Of a DNA stretch of 64,000 nucleotides, positions 27,389 to 36,625 are shown piece by piece. Origin of the DNA: Sphingomonas natans (GTDB lineage: Bacteria; Pseudomonadota; Alphaproteobacteria; Sphingomonadales; Sphingomonadaceae); the NCBI RefSeq assembly GCF_030546695.1, contig NZ_JAUOTP010000006.1:62001-126000 (forward strand), in the 5' to 3' direction. The notes under the pieces were generated by a model. The model was not told the DNA's origin. It worked only from the letters and a program-made list of their open reading frames with translations, and ran no database searches. A program made the position numbers and the translations under genes. How positions within the stretch are numbered: the first letter of the stretch is position 1; each line of letters starts with the position of its first letter.

Positions 27389-29536
27389 TCAATATGTCCA
27401 CGAGACCGTGCCCAATATCGTGCGCGGCGCGCCATAATAGCCCTGGTCGAAGTTGAGCGCGGTCAGATATTTCTTGTTGGTGACGTTCTTCAGATTGACG
27501 CTCACCGCCACCCGCTCGCTCAGCGCATAGCGCGCGAGCAGGTCGAGCAGCGCATAGCCGCTCTGCGTGATCCGGATCGGCGCGCCGGCGGGCGTCACCG
27601 TCCCCGGCTCCAGATAGATCCGGCTCTGATATTGAAGCGCCGCGCCGACCTTCAGCTTGGCGAACGACGGCGGCGAGTAGCTCAGGTTGAGCCGCCCGGT
27701 GTTGCGCGGCACGAAGGTGCGCACCGGCTCCTTGTCCTCGCCGCGCACGCGCATCAGCGTATAGCTGCCCGTCGCCTGCAGCCCCGGCACGAGCTGCCCG
27801 CCGAATTCCAGCTCGACGCCCTCGCTCTTGGCGTCGACGCCGCGATAGATGGTCTGGCCGATCGTCGGATCGAAGCCCGCGCTCTCCGCCGTATTGTCCT
27901 GCCGCGCCTGGAAGACCGCCGCGCTCGCATGCAGCCGCCCCTCGAACCACTCGCCCTTCAGCCCGCCCTCGAGATTGGAGCCCTTGATCGGCGGGAGCAG
28001 GTTGCGCGCGCCGTTGGTTTCGGTCTGCGGCTTGAAGATCGAGGCATAGCTCGCATAGGCGCTGATATTCGCCGTCAGATCGAGCGTCGTCCCCACGAAC
28101 GGCAGGAACCGGTTGCGCGTATAGCTGGTGTCGACCCCGTAGGAATAACCTTCGCTCACCGCATGCGTGTAATTGCCGCCGACCATCACCTTCAGCGGAT
28201 CGGCGAGGTTGAGCCGGAGCAGCCCGTACACGCTCTCGCGCCGCGTATGCGTGTCGGTGCTGGAGGCGCGGCTGCCGTCATAGGTCGTCGGGAAAGCGGG
28301 CCGCGGGAAACTGCCGTCGAACGCGTTCTCCACCGGCAGCGCCACGCCCACCGTGCTATAATCGTAGCTGGAGAGCTGGCGATATTGCTCGGCGCCGCGA
28401 TTGACCCCGATCATCACGTCATGCTCGCGCCCGAACAAAGCGACCTTGCCGCCGACATAGGCGTCCAAAGTCAGGTTGCGCGTCTTGGCGAGGAAGGCGC
28501 CGGGATAGGTGTAGATCCCCGCGGGGCTGGCCGGATCGAGGCTGATCCCGCCCGGCGAGGTCCGGTCCGGATTGCCATAGACGTAGAACAGCTTGTTATC
28601 CTCGTCGATCGCGCGGCGGATCACGCTTGCCTTGGCGATCCAGCCATTGCCGAAGCTGTGCGTGACATCGCCGAAGATCTGCCGGTCGATCACCCCCCAG
28701 CCCGCCCAGTCCGGCCCGGTATTGGCCGAGCGGTCGAGCGGGATGCGCGTCCCGTCCGTATAATAAAGCGGCAGCGCGCCCCACATCGCGCCGTGGCTCT
28801 GGTGGTTCTGATAGCCATAGCCCGCGCTCGCCACCGTATTCTCGCCCAGATCCGCCTCGACGATGCCATAGCCCGTCCAGCGGCGCAGCGTGTAGCGATC
28901 GAGATAGGAGTCGTTGTCGACGAACGCGCCCACCGCGCGCGCGCGGATTGATCCGTTGGCGGTGATCGGCACGCTCAGATCGGCATCGAGCCGCTTGTTG
29001 TCGTAGGAGCCATATTGCGCGCTGGCCGAGGCCTGCAGGTCCGTCGTCGGCCGCTTGCGCACGAAGTTGATCACCGCGGAGGGATTGCCCGTCGAGGAGA
29101 GCAGCCCCGGCGCGCCGCGCACCACCTCGATATGATCGTAGATCGCGGTGTCGATCGAGCCGACCTGCACGCCGAACGAGAAAGGCAGGCCGACCCCGTC
29201 GATCTGGAAGGTCTGGATGTCGAAGCCGCGCGCCGAATAATAGAAGCGGTCGGTCTCCTGCGCCTGCACGTTGATGCCGGGCGCGGTCGCCAGCAGCGAA
29301 TTGACGTCGTTGAGCTGGAAATCCTGGATCTGCGCGCGGGTGATGACGCTCACCGATTGCGGCGTCTCGCGCAGGCTGAGCGGCAGCCGCGTCGCCGTGC
29401 TCTGCGCCTTGGTCGTATAATCGTCGCTCCCCTCGGTGCGTCCGGTGACGACGATCTCCTCGCCGCGGACGGGATCTGCGGCAGCATCGGCCGCGTCCGG
29501 AGCGACAGCGGCGAGCAGGGCGACGAGGGCGATCAT
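27389..29536 (-). CDS. TonB-dependent siderophore receptor
   Basis: Outer-membrane receptor for a ferric siderophore, 715 residues. A signal peptide (about 1-19) is followed by EEIVVTGRTEG, then the plug with RETPQSVSVITRAQIQD and VNSLLATAPGINVQ, the usual siderophore-receptor signature. The barrel ends in TVSWTY with a C-terminal aromatic residue. No STN signalling domain is present. The start at 29536 is preferred over 29557 because AAGGAA lies 6-7 bp upstream. It heads the operon receptor-PepSY-small protein, with a Fur-like palindrome 52 bp upstream. Confidence 0.93.
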   Translation of the reverse strand: MIALVALLAAVAPDAADAAADPVRGEEIVVTGRTEGSDDYTTKAQSTATRLPLSLRETPQSVSVITRAQIQDFQLNDVNSLLATAPGINVQAQETDRFYYSARGFDIQTFQIDGVGLPFSFGVQVGSIDTAIYDHIEVVRGAPGLLSSTGNPSAVINFVRKRPTTDLQASASAQYGSYDNKRLDADLSVPITANGSIRARAVGAFVDNDSYLDRYTLRRWTGYGIVEADLGENTVASAGYGYQNHQSHGAMWGALPLYYTDGTRIPLDRSANTGPDWAGWGVIDRQIFGDVTHSFGNGWIAKASVIRRAIDEDNKLFYVYGNPDRTSPGGISLDPASPAGIYTYPGAFLAKTRNLTLDAYVGGKVALFGREHDVMIGVNRGAEQYRQLSSYDYSTVGVALPVENAFDGSFPRPAFPTTYDGSRASSTDTHTRRESVYGLLRLNLADPLKVMVGGNYTHAVSEGYSYGVDTSYTRNRFLPFVGTTLDLTANISAYASYASIFKPQTETNGARNLLPPIKGSNLEGGLKGEWFEGRLHASAAVFQARQDNTAESAGFDPTIGQTIYRGVDAKSEGVELEFGGQLVPGLQATGSYTLMRVRGEDKEPVRTFVPRNTGRLNLSYSPPSFAKLKVGAALQYQSRIYLEPGTVTPAGAPIRITQSGYALLDLLARYALSERVAVSVNLKNVTNKKYLTALNFDQGYYGAPRTILGTVSWTY

Positions 29537-29587
29537 GCGAAGTTCCTTGGGTGGCAAAACGATGCCGCCCCGATACGGCGCTCACAT

Positions 29588-29612
29588 GATATTGCAAGTC
29601 GTTATCAATATC
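29588..29612. promoter_or_regulatory. Putative Fur box
   Basis: GATATTG and CAATATC are perfectly inverted around an 11-base spacer. Read on the minus strand the core TGATAACGACTTGCA partly fits the Fur consensus. Location just upstream of a siderophore receptor supports iron repression. Confidence 0.6.
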
Positions 29613-29860
29613 GGCCTGTCCCGCACTAGCGTGTTTGTGCACTAGCTTTTTTACATGAGGCCGTGCATCGGTCGCCGCACCGGGGGAAAATGCCGCGTTT
29701 CGGACGTTTCCTCTCGTTGGCGCGATCCGCCAACCAAGCTGGGCAGTCGCCCGACGAAATTGCGCGCGGGCGACAAGGTATTAGCCTCTCACCCGGCCGG
29801 GGCGGTACCCGCATTGTTGACAAGCGAGAACGTGACGAAGCAAAAAATAAAATTATACGA
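29613..29860. other. Intergenic region before the AAA ATPase stop
   Basis: 248 bases with lower GC than the core genome and no supported ORF. TTTTTT at 29646-29651 could end a transcript or mark the edge of the inserted segment. Base composition shifts toward AT from about 29600 and stays so through the ATPase gene. Confidence 0.45.
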
Positions 29861-32515
29861 TTATGCGATGCTCGCCTTCGGCGGCTGTTCCATTTCCTTG
29901 CGGCGTTCGCTCGCTGCCAACGACTTCTTCTTGTGCGTTGCAATGAATCCTCTAAGTTCAAGCAAATCAGAATTCATCTGCTTCTTGTCTGGTGTATCCA
30001 ACTGCTTTGCAGCAGGCTGATCATGACCTGATCGCCCAGAAGCGCGTTTCATAGCAAAAAATATCTTGCGGTAGTCTGCATCATCGACATCGACCATTTT
30101 CAGACTTTGGGTTTTAACATCAGTCCCAAAACGCTCAACAACGCCCCCCAAAACTATTTCCTCCACCGCACGCTCCCAAGTTTCCCTTAGATCAGTGTAA
30201 AATTGCTTGGCGAGGATACGCGATTTCTCGCCGTCGGCCGCTACGCTATCGGGCATCGCGCTCAACTGAGCCTCGAGCGATCGCTCTCGTTCGCGCACTT
30301 TCTTGGCAATCCAAGGCTGATCGTTGACTGAGACGAAGCCAAAGCCGGCTCCCGACTGCTGGATCATGCAGGGAAGCGCCGGCACTTGGGGATCGCGATC
30401 CGCGCAGGCGCGAATCACCTCTTGGTAAAACAGCAAGTTATGCGTGAAGATGATAACCTGCCGACCGCATGCAGCTTCGGCCACGAAGCGGTTTGCAACC
30501 CGTCGGATGCGCTGGTGGTCTAGGCTGGTCACCGGATCGTCAACGATGATCGCACCCTTGCTCTGGCTTACGTGCGCATCTGCCAAAAAGCACGCGATTG
30601 CGAGCGCCCGCTGCTCGCCTTCGCTAAGGACAGTCGATTTCTTCGCGCGACCTGCACTGTCGAGCGCCACCTCAAAGAAGCTCTTACCCGACGCGCTCTG
30701 CTCAGTAAAACGAAGCGGCACATGGTCTAATCCAAGCGCGGAGATTTCTCGCTCTATCCGACTACGCAACTCTGGCGTCACGAGTTCACCCCGCAATGAG
30801 GAGGCGAGCAGCGAAATTGGACGAGTGCTGAGCGCAGTCACGCAGCCCAGATAGCGTTGGCGGTCGGCGAGGCCGTCGCGCCGAGCAACAATGATGTCAA
30901 TGCAGCCGGCGAGGGCCTCGCGGTCGCGTAACTCCTGCTCCAACGCCACCGCTGCCGGATCGGCACCGCCGTCTCTCTCTAGTATCTCCGCACGCAACAC
31001 GAGGTCCTGAGCAGCTTGGGAAAGCGCAACGATTGGGGCCATATTGGGCAAAGTCACGACTGCCGGTCCGCCCGCTAAGTGGGCCACAAGATGCTGGCGG
31101 TGCTCTAGTAGGGCGCGCAAAGTCTGCGCCGCGTCGTCCACGATCGCGCAGAGAGCCTCGTCGTGCGAGCGATGCTCCGCGAGCGCTTGAAGGACATGCT
31201 CCTCGGTATCGATATTAAGCCCTTTTAGCGAAGCGATCCTGGCATCAATTTCGCGCTTAGTGACCTCGACCGCAGCCGCAGCTTCGCCGGCAATATAAGC
31301 GTCAAACGCAACCATTCGGTCGCGAGCGTCTTCATCGAGGGGACGTTGGCAGAGCAAGCAGGGGTCGCCAATCTCGAAAGCGCCGTTATCGGGTACGACG
31401 TCCGCTTCGGCTGCAAATTTACGGGCGAGGAGAAATAATTGTTTCCATGTTTCACTCCCGGTGCCAGCGATCGGGAAACGGCCCGCCTGTTCGCTTGCAA
31501 ACGTCTCGGCGGCCGCGCGTGCTTCAGCAGATCTTTGTACTAGCTCGGAGTCTCGATCGATCTGCTGCCTGCCGAGAGACGCCATTACCGCAACCGCCTT
31601 GTCTGCGAGCAGCTTGGCCGGCTCGCCGAGGCGACGGAGGATCCGCGCCTGAGCCGCCGGCCCTTTCGCGAGCCGAAGGCGAACATCTGCGAGCTGATTA
31701 GCCGCAGTGTCGTCCCAAACGGCGGCCGCGCGCAATCGCTCGACCGCCGGAAGCCTCGCGAGCGGTGTCTCTGTGGTCAGCAGGGCAACAAGTTGTCCGA
31801 CAGAGGTGTTCGGACCGAATTGGGCACCAAGTGAAACACCATGTGCAATTGCCAGTTGATTGGCGGCGATCTGGCACCGCTCCGCGGCAAGAACATAGAG
31901 TTGCCCCAAGATAGTGAGGCATCTCACCTCGGGAGGTAAGAACAATATCTCCGTCTTGTCCTCCAAATAGGCTCGCGCATTAGCTGTGTCGAGGAAGGTC
32001 ATGTGGGTACAGACATCAGGCAGCGCCGAACCTTCGACCCATTGATGAGGGATCGGCTCGCCCTCGCCATTTCTCACGGTGAAGGTGACTGTCGGTGCTA
32101 CTCCGCTCGGCGTGAATACATTGCCCTGAAGTGTGATCGGCACTCGCGACGTGCAAAGGCGACGCGCAGCACGCGCGTAGCCGCTTTTGCCCGAGCCATT
32201 CTCTCCAAAGATAATTGTTAGCCCCTTGAGAGCAAACTTAAGCACCTGTCCCGGCGCAAGCCTATCGACATGATCTAAGGGACCTATCGAGCAAAGCACT
32301 GGAATTTCGGCGCCGTCGACGACCGCAGAAAGGCAGGTCTCTTCAAAGGCGATGCATTCCAAAAGGGTGTCGCCTCCTAGTCCTAGTGCTGCTTGGACCC
32401 TTAAGGCGATGGAATCGGCATCTTCGGCCGTTGCAACACCTGCCACCGCCGCCCGACGTAACGCGTCACTCACCCAAGCGTCCTGCCCCCCAATCCATTC
32501 CTTTAAACTTGCCAC
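29861..32515 (-). CDS. AAA/SMC-like ATPase with zinc hook and possible HEPN-type C-terminus
   Basis: An 884-residue ABC-type ATPase with a split nucleotide-binding domain. Walker A is GENGSGKS (104-111), the signature is LSEGEQ (630-635), Walker B is AIIVDDPVTSLD (655 on), and an H-loop THN follows (691). Between them is a helical region with a zinc-hook motif CLLC at 386-389. The roughly 180 residues after the H-loop contain RETWE (777-781) and R824-x6-H831, which fits an Rx4-6H nuclease motif. This order recalls RloC/PrrC anticodon nucleases and other defence ATPases. A GTG start with GGAG 8 bp upstream is used. GC content and codon use are lower than in flanking genes. Family placement is inferred. 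Confidence 0.82.
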   Translation of the reverse strand: MASLKEWIGGQDAWVSDALRRAAVAGVATAEDADSIALRVQAALGLGGDTLLECIAFEETCLSAVVDGAEIPVLCSIGPLDHVDRLAPGQVLKFALKGLTIIFGENGSGKSGYARAARRLCTSRVPITLQGNVFTPSGVAPTVTFTVRNGEGEPIPHQWVEGSALPDVCTHMTFLDTANARAYLEDKTEILFLPPEVRCLTILGQLYVLAAERCQIAANQLAIAHGVSLGAQFGPNTSVGQLVALLTTETPLARLPAVERLRAAAVWDDTAANQLADVRLRLAKGPAAQARILRRLGEPAKLLADKAVAVMASLGRQQIDRDSELVQRSAEARAAAETFASEQAGRFPIAGTGSETWKQLFLLARKFAAEADVVPDNGAFEIGDPCLLCQRPLDEDARDRMVAFDAYIAGEAAAAVEVTKREIDARIASLKGLNIDTEEHVLQALAEHRSHDEALCAIVDDAAQTLRALLEHRQHLVAHLAGGPAVVTLPNMAPIVALSQAAQDLVLRAEILERDGGADPAAVALEQELRDREALAGCIDIIVARRDGLADRQRYLGCVTALSTRPISLLASSLRGELVTPELRSRIEREISALGLDHVPLRFTEQSASGKSFFEVALDSAGRAKKSTVLSEGEQRALAIACFLADAHVSQSKGAIIVDDPVTSLDHQRIRRVANRFVAEAACGRQVIIFTHNLLFYQEVIRACADRDPQVPALPCMIQQSGAGFGFVSVNDQPWIAKKVRERERSLEAQLSAMPDSVAADGEKSRILAKQFYTDLRETWERAVEEIVLGGVVERFGTDVKTQSLKMVDVDDADYRKIFFAMKRASGRSGHDQPAAKQLDTPDKKQMNSDLLELRGFIATHKKKSLAASERRKEMEQPPKASIA

Positions 32516-33278
32516 TCGTGATCTCCCCCACTGACAAGCTCGTTGCTTCTCGTTGCTTTGGCAATAGTAATCGAGCCCGTCCGGATGCTCCCGTCGATTT
32601 GCTAAAAACTGTTTATGAGAATTTCTTTGACGTGATCGAATGGCCGCCTCAGCGCGTCACCAAAAGAACGGACGGCGATGATCGCGCCGGTGCTTATAAA
32701 GCGCCCATTTGCAATGTAGGATTTCATGTGAAATTTGGTTGATCCGCTGCCTCTCAGGAGCCCGGATTCATGCCCTCGGTTCGCCGCCTGTCGCCCGCTT
32801 CGCCCTCGTGCCGAGCCTTGCCCGCAGCGCCCCACGGCTCGCCCGCAGCGAACCCCGCTGCCATAGCCCGCGTCGCCCACTCGGCCCGCGCCGCATCGCC
32901 GGCCCGCCTCGATCGCACCGCGACCAGCCTCCGCCCTCCCCGTGCGCGCGCCAGCGCCCTCGCGCGTATGCGGGCGCGCGCGTTGAGGTGCGACTTTCCA
33001 GTGACCTTTCGTCGCCCCGCGGTCCGGCCGGCCGCCGTTCCGATCCCACGATCCGCCCTCGGGCAAGGGCTCCCGGGGGGTGACGTAGTGTCAACTTTGT
33101 CAACTTCCGGCCGCCTCGCGCCCGGCGCCGGGCAGCGCGTCCGCCGCCGCCGCGCCGCCCGCCGCGCGGCTTCGCGGCCATTGTTCGCGCGCGCGGCATC
33201 GCATATCCTGCGCGGGTCGATCCGGTGAGTCCTCCCGGCCTCCCTCCCGGTGCGGCGCTGCATAAGGACGGATCCACG
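32516..33278. other. Intergenic region holding a two-copy element
   Basis: 763 bases between the divergent ATPase and patatin genes. The first about 190 bases keep the lower GC of the ATPase gene. From 32709 to 33113 lies an element with a second copy at 62797-63013. ORFs on both strands here are Arg/Ala/Pro-rich products of GC bias, and none is supported as a gene. Confidence 0.6.
32709..33113 (+). repeat. Two-copy element, copy A
   Basis: Begins TTGCAATGTAGGATTT and ends with a 33-base block (33081-33113) that contains GTCAACTTTGTCAACTT. Both ends match copy B at 62797-63013 exactly, in the same order and opposite orientation. About 40 bases after the first motif (TTGGT, TCCGCT, CTC, GAG, CGG in register) also align loosely. 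The middle is different and longer here. Confidence 0.75.
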
Positions 33279-34556
33279 ATGCGGTCTCAGCCAGCCGGCC
33301 AATCCCCCACGCCAGTGTCGCCCGCGAAGGATCCCGCTCCGCAGGCTCCGGCCTCGCCCGCCACCGCGCGCAAGCCGCGCCCGCCCGCGCGCGCGCCCGC
33401 CGCGAAGGCCAAGAGCAACGGCACCCCGTTCGAGAGCGTCGCCCTGCTGCTCCAGGGCGGCGGCGCGCTCGGCTCGTATCAGGCGGGCGTGTACGAGGCT
33501 CTGTGCGAGCATAATATCGATCCCAGCTGGGTCGCGGGCATCTCGATCGGCGCGATCAACAGCGCGATCATCGCCGGCAATGCGCCCAAGGAGCGCGTCG
33601 CCAAGCTGCGCGCCTTCTGGGAGCTCGTCAGCACCCCCATCACGACGCTGAGCAGCTTCCTCCCCAAATTCCTCCACGAAGGGCAGAGCCGCGGCGTCAT
33701 CAACCAGCTCGCCGCCGCCGGCGTCATGACGAAGGGCGTGCAGGGTTTCTTCGAGCCGCGCGTGCCGCCCCCCTTCGCCCAGCCCGCCGCCAACGGCGCC
33801 GCGACGAGCTGGTACGATACCGCCCCGCTCAAGGCGACGCTGGAGAGCCTCGTCGATTTCGATCGGATCAATCACAAGGACGCGATGCGCTTCAGCGTCG
33901 GCGCGGTGAATGTCGAGACCGCCAATTTCGCCTATTTCGACAATGCCACCGATACGATCATCCCCGAACATATCATGGCCAGCGGCGCGCTGCCGCCCGC
34001 CTTCGCCGCGGTCGAGATAGACGGCCAGTTTTATTGGGACGGCGGGCTCGTCTCCAATACGCCGCTCAGCTGGGTCCTGTCGGCGCATTCCGATCTCGAT
34101 ACATTGGTCTTCCAGGTCGATCTGTGGAGCGCGTCGGGGCAGATGCCGACCGATCTCGCCGGCGTGGCGACGCGGATCAAGGACATCCAATTCTCCAGCC
34201 GCACGCGCGCCGCGACCAAGGAATTCGCGGTCGGGCAGGAATTGCGCGCCGCCTATCGCCAGTTGATGAAGGATATGCCCGCCGAGCTGGCCGCGACGCC
34301 CGCGGCCAAGCGGCTCGCTGCCGCCTCCGATCCGGCGGTCTACAATATCGTCCAGCTCATCTACAAGTCACCCGGCTATGAACAACAGTCGAAGGACTAT
34401 GAATTTTCGCGCTGGACGATGGAGGATCATTGGCGGACGGGCTATGAGAATGCGATCACCTCGCTCTCGCATCCCGAGGTCCTGACGCTGCCGCCCGAAT
34501 TGCCGGGCCTCGCCGTCTATGATTTCGTCAGCAAGCCGGAGCCCAGATCAGCCTAG
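33279..34556 (+). CDS. Patatin-like phospholipase
   Basis: A lipid acyl hydrolase of 425 residues using a Ser-Asp dyad. After a Pro/Ala-rich, basic N-terminal tail (1-50) the patatin domain shows LLLQGGGALGSYQAGVYEAL (oxyanion hole), GISIG with nucleophile Ser89, and WDGGLVSNTPL carrying the catalytic Asp. The C-terminal part is the extension seen in DUF3734-type members. ATG 33279 with AAGGA 10 bp upstream is preferred to the in-frame GTG at 33225. The last 9 bases overlap the convergent gene. Confidence 0.93.
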   Translation: MRSQPAGQSPTPVSPAKDPAPQAPASPATARKPRPPARAPAAKAKSNGTPFESVALLLQGGGALGSYQAGVYEALCEHNIDPSWVAGISIGAINSAIIAGNAPKERVAKLRAFWELVSTPITTLSSFLPKFLHEGQSRGVINQLAAAGVMTKGVQGFFEPRVPPPFAQPAANGAATSWYDTAPLKATLESLVDFDRINHKDAMRFSVGAVNVETANFAYFDNATDTIIPEHIMASGALPPAFAAVEIDGQFYWDGGLVSNTPLSWVLSAHSDLDTLVFQVDLWSASGQMPTDLAGVATRIKDIQFSSRTRAATKEFAVGQELRAAYRQLMKDMPAELAATPAAKRLAAASDPAVYNIVQLIYKSPGYEQQSKDYEFSRWTMEDHWRTGYENAITSLSHPEVLTLPPELPGLAVYDFVSKPEPRSA

Positions 34557-35933
34557 CCGCCACGCGCTGGCGAGCGCGGTCACGATCAGCAGCGGCAGCG
34601 CCGCGGCGACCAGCCGGGCCCGCGGCACCCCGCGCCAGTCGATCGCCGCCGCGGCGAGGATCGCCGCGAGCAGCGCCGCCAGCATCGTCCACAGATGATA
34701 GCGCATCTCGGACGCGACGCTCAGCGGCAGATACCCGAGCCCATAGAGCAGGCTGGACCAGGCCAGGGGCAGCGCCGCCCCGCCCGCGGAGACAAAGGGA
34801 GAGAGCAGCAACACCCCCGCCGCGACCGCCATCCACCAGATCGGCCACCCGATCGGCGCCGCCTCGCTCGCCACCGCGATCCGGTCGATGACGCGGAACA
34901 AGCCATTCTGCGTGATTCCGTACCCCCACTCATTGGGGTCTGTCTGCCGGAAGACGGGCACGTTCGGCGGCCCGTGGATCAGGAAGCGGCTGTTGATCGA
35001 GAAATGCGCGAGCCGGTGCGCCGCATAAGCCACGGGATGCGCCGCGATCGCCCGCAGCCACCACCCCGTCGGGCTGATGTGCGCCTTGGCGAAGGCGTCG
35101 CGCAGCTGATTGAACCCCATCGGACATGGCTCTTCCACCCACCAGGCATAGCTGTCCCACTTGGCGGGATCGTAGCAAAGATGATTGACCGCGACCGGAT
35201 CGGCCACCGTCTGCGGCGGGAAGGCATCGGCCCCGCTCTGCTCGGTGATCCCGCCCAGATCGAAGATGACGAGCGACAGCCCCACCCCGCTCGGCTCAGC
35301 GCGGAGCAAGGCATTGGCCAAGGGCAGCGCGGCGACCAGCGGCAGCGCGACCGCGATCGTCGCCAGCCCCAGCCGTACTGTGCCCGCCCGCCACGCCGCG
35401 GGCAGCAGCATCAGCGCGAGCGGCACCTCGGCGAAGAAGGCGTTGAAGCGTATCGTCGCCGCCGCGATCAGCAGCAGCCCCGCCGCGACGCGCCACCGCC
35501 ACGCGGCGAGCCCCACCGCGAGCAACAGCGCCCCCGCCATCAGCCCGTCCTTCGTGATCGCCCCCATCAGCGCGAACGGGATCGGCAGCAGCCCCGCCGC
35601 AAGGATCGCCAGCCCCAGGCGCAGCCGCCCGTCCCGTTCGGCCCGCGCCGCCAGCAGCATGAGCCCGCCCCACAGCATCCCCGTCTGCAGCAGCAGCATC
35701 GGCGCGGGGCCTTTGTGGATCGCGGTCAGCTGGCGCCACAGCCAGTCCATCGCCGGCGGATGCCAGTCGTCATATTGCCCCGCCAGCGCCTCGCGATACT
35801 GGCGGATCGAATCCCAGATCAGGATCCCCGGCCAATAAGCCGCGATCTGCAGCGCGGCGGCCGCCAGCGCGAGCAGGACCAGCGCGGCCAGCCCGCGCCG
35901 CTCCCGGATCGCCCCGAGCGCGCTCCGGCTCAG
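34548..35933 (-). CDS. Multi-pass membrane protein, glycosyltransferase-like
   Basis: A 461-residue polytopic protein with about ten hydrophobic segments. Between the first two helices it has WDSIRQYREALAGQYDDWHPP, a periplasmic loop like those of GT39/GT83 lipid-linked sugar transferases, with the acidic and His residues expected there. A lipid or protein glycosylation role is inferred. No ATG, GTG or TTG fits. A CTG at 35933 overlaps the thiE stop as CTGA and gives a sensible N-terminus, so it is drawn as start. It is convergent with the patatin gene. Confidence 0.75.
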   Translation of the reverse strand: MSRSALGAIRERRGLAALVLLALAAAALQIAAYWPGILIWDSIRQYREALAGQYDDWHPPAMDWLWRQLTAIHKGPAPMLLLQTGMLWGGLMLLAARAERDGRLRLGLAILAAGLLPIPFALMGAITKDGLMAGALLLAVGLAAWRWRVAAGLLLIAAATIRFNAFFAEVPLALMLLPAAWRAGTVRLGLATIAVALPLVAALPLANALLRAEPSGVGLSLVIFDLGGITEQSGADAFPPQTVADPVAVNHLCYDPAKWDSYAWWVEEPCPMGFNQLRDAFAKAHISPTGWWLRAIAAHPVAYAAHRLAHFSINSRFLIHGPPNVPVFRQTDPNEWGYGITQNGLFRVIDRIAVASEAAPIGWPIWWMAVAAGVLLLSPFVSAGGAALPLAWSSLLYGLGYLPLSVASEMRYHLWTMLAALLAAILAAAAIDWRGVPRARLVAAALPLLIVTALASAWRLG

Positions 35934-36625
35934 TGCCCCAGCACCGCCGCGAACGCCTTCATCGCCGCCGCATCGCCTTGCGGGTCGTTCCACACCGCGC
36001 CGCTCACCGCGATGAAGTCCGCCCCCGCCGCGATCAGCGGCGGGGCATTGGCGGGCGTGATCCCGCCGATCGCCACGCACGGCGGCTCGAACAAGGTTGT
36101 CCACCAGCCGAGGATCGAGGGCTCGGGCGTGTGCCGCGTGTCCTTCGTGCTCGTCGGATAAAAGGCGCCGAACGCGACATAGTCCGCGCCCGCCTCGCCC
36201 GCTTCCATCGCGAGGTGGCGGCTGTCGTGGCAGGTCACGCCGATCTGCGCCTGCGGACCAAGCATCGCGCGGGCATCGCGCGGATCGCCATCGTCCTGCC
36301 CGAGATGCACGCCGTCTGCGCCGAGCCTCTTGGCGAGACCCACGCTGTCGTTGACGATGAAGGTTACCTCGCGGTCGGCGCACAGCCGCTGGATCGGCTC
36401 GGCCAGCGCCGCGATCGCATGATCGTCGATCCCCTTCAGCCGCAGCTGGAAGGCGCGCGCCGGTCCGGCATCGAGGGCGGCGGCAAGCCGATCGCGAAAG
36501 CCCGCGTCGATCGCGGGCGGCGAGATCAGGTAAAGCTGGCAAGCCGGCCGGCGCGGATCGCGCTCGAACCGGTCGGCGAAGCCGGGGTCCAGCGCCAGCG
36601 GGTCGAGTTCGTCATCGTCTATCAT
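35930..36625 (-). CDS. thiE: Thiamine phosphate synthase
   Basis: Joins the thiazole and pyrimidine halves of thiamine in the cytosol. The 231-residue TIM barrel shows FQLRLKGIDD (QxRxK), FIVNDSVGLAKRLGADGVHLGQDD and the phosphate-binding AIGGITPANAPPLIAAGADFIAVSGAV. The N-terminus has an acidic extension of about 30 residues. The catalytic-region Ser/Cys loop GVTCHDSRHL has Cys where many homologues have Ser. No TPP riboswitch was found upstream. The gene overlaps its upstream neighbour by 14 bp. Confidence 0.92.
   Translation of the reverse strand: MIDDDELDPLALDPGFADRFERDPRRPACQLYLISPPAIDAGFRDRLAAALDAGPARAFQLRLKGIDDHAIAALAEPIQRLCADREVTFIVNDSVGLAKRLGADGVHLGQDDGDPRDARAMLGPQAQIGVTCHDSRHLAMEAGEAGADYVAFGAFYPTSTKDTRHTPEPSILGWWTTLFEPPCVAIGGITPANAPPLIAAGADFIAVSGAVWNDPQGDAAAMKAFAAVLGH

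Noticed and set aside
26390-28951. An 853-codon plus-strand ORF
   Set aside because: It lies antisense to the siderophore receptor and PepSY genes, both of which have clear family motifs. The product is a His/Arg/Ala-rich shadow typical of GC-rich antisense frames.
32770-33228. A 152-codon ORF rich in Arg, Ala and Pro downstream of the ATPase gene
   Set aside because: Long open frames occur on both strands here because of the very high GC. The sequence overlaps the two-copy element, has no recognisable domain, and the frame at the conserved 33-base block differs from that in the other copy.
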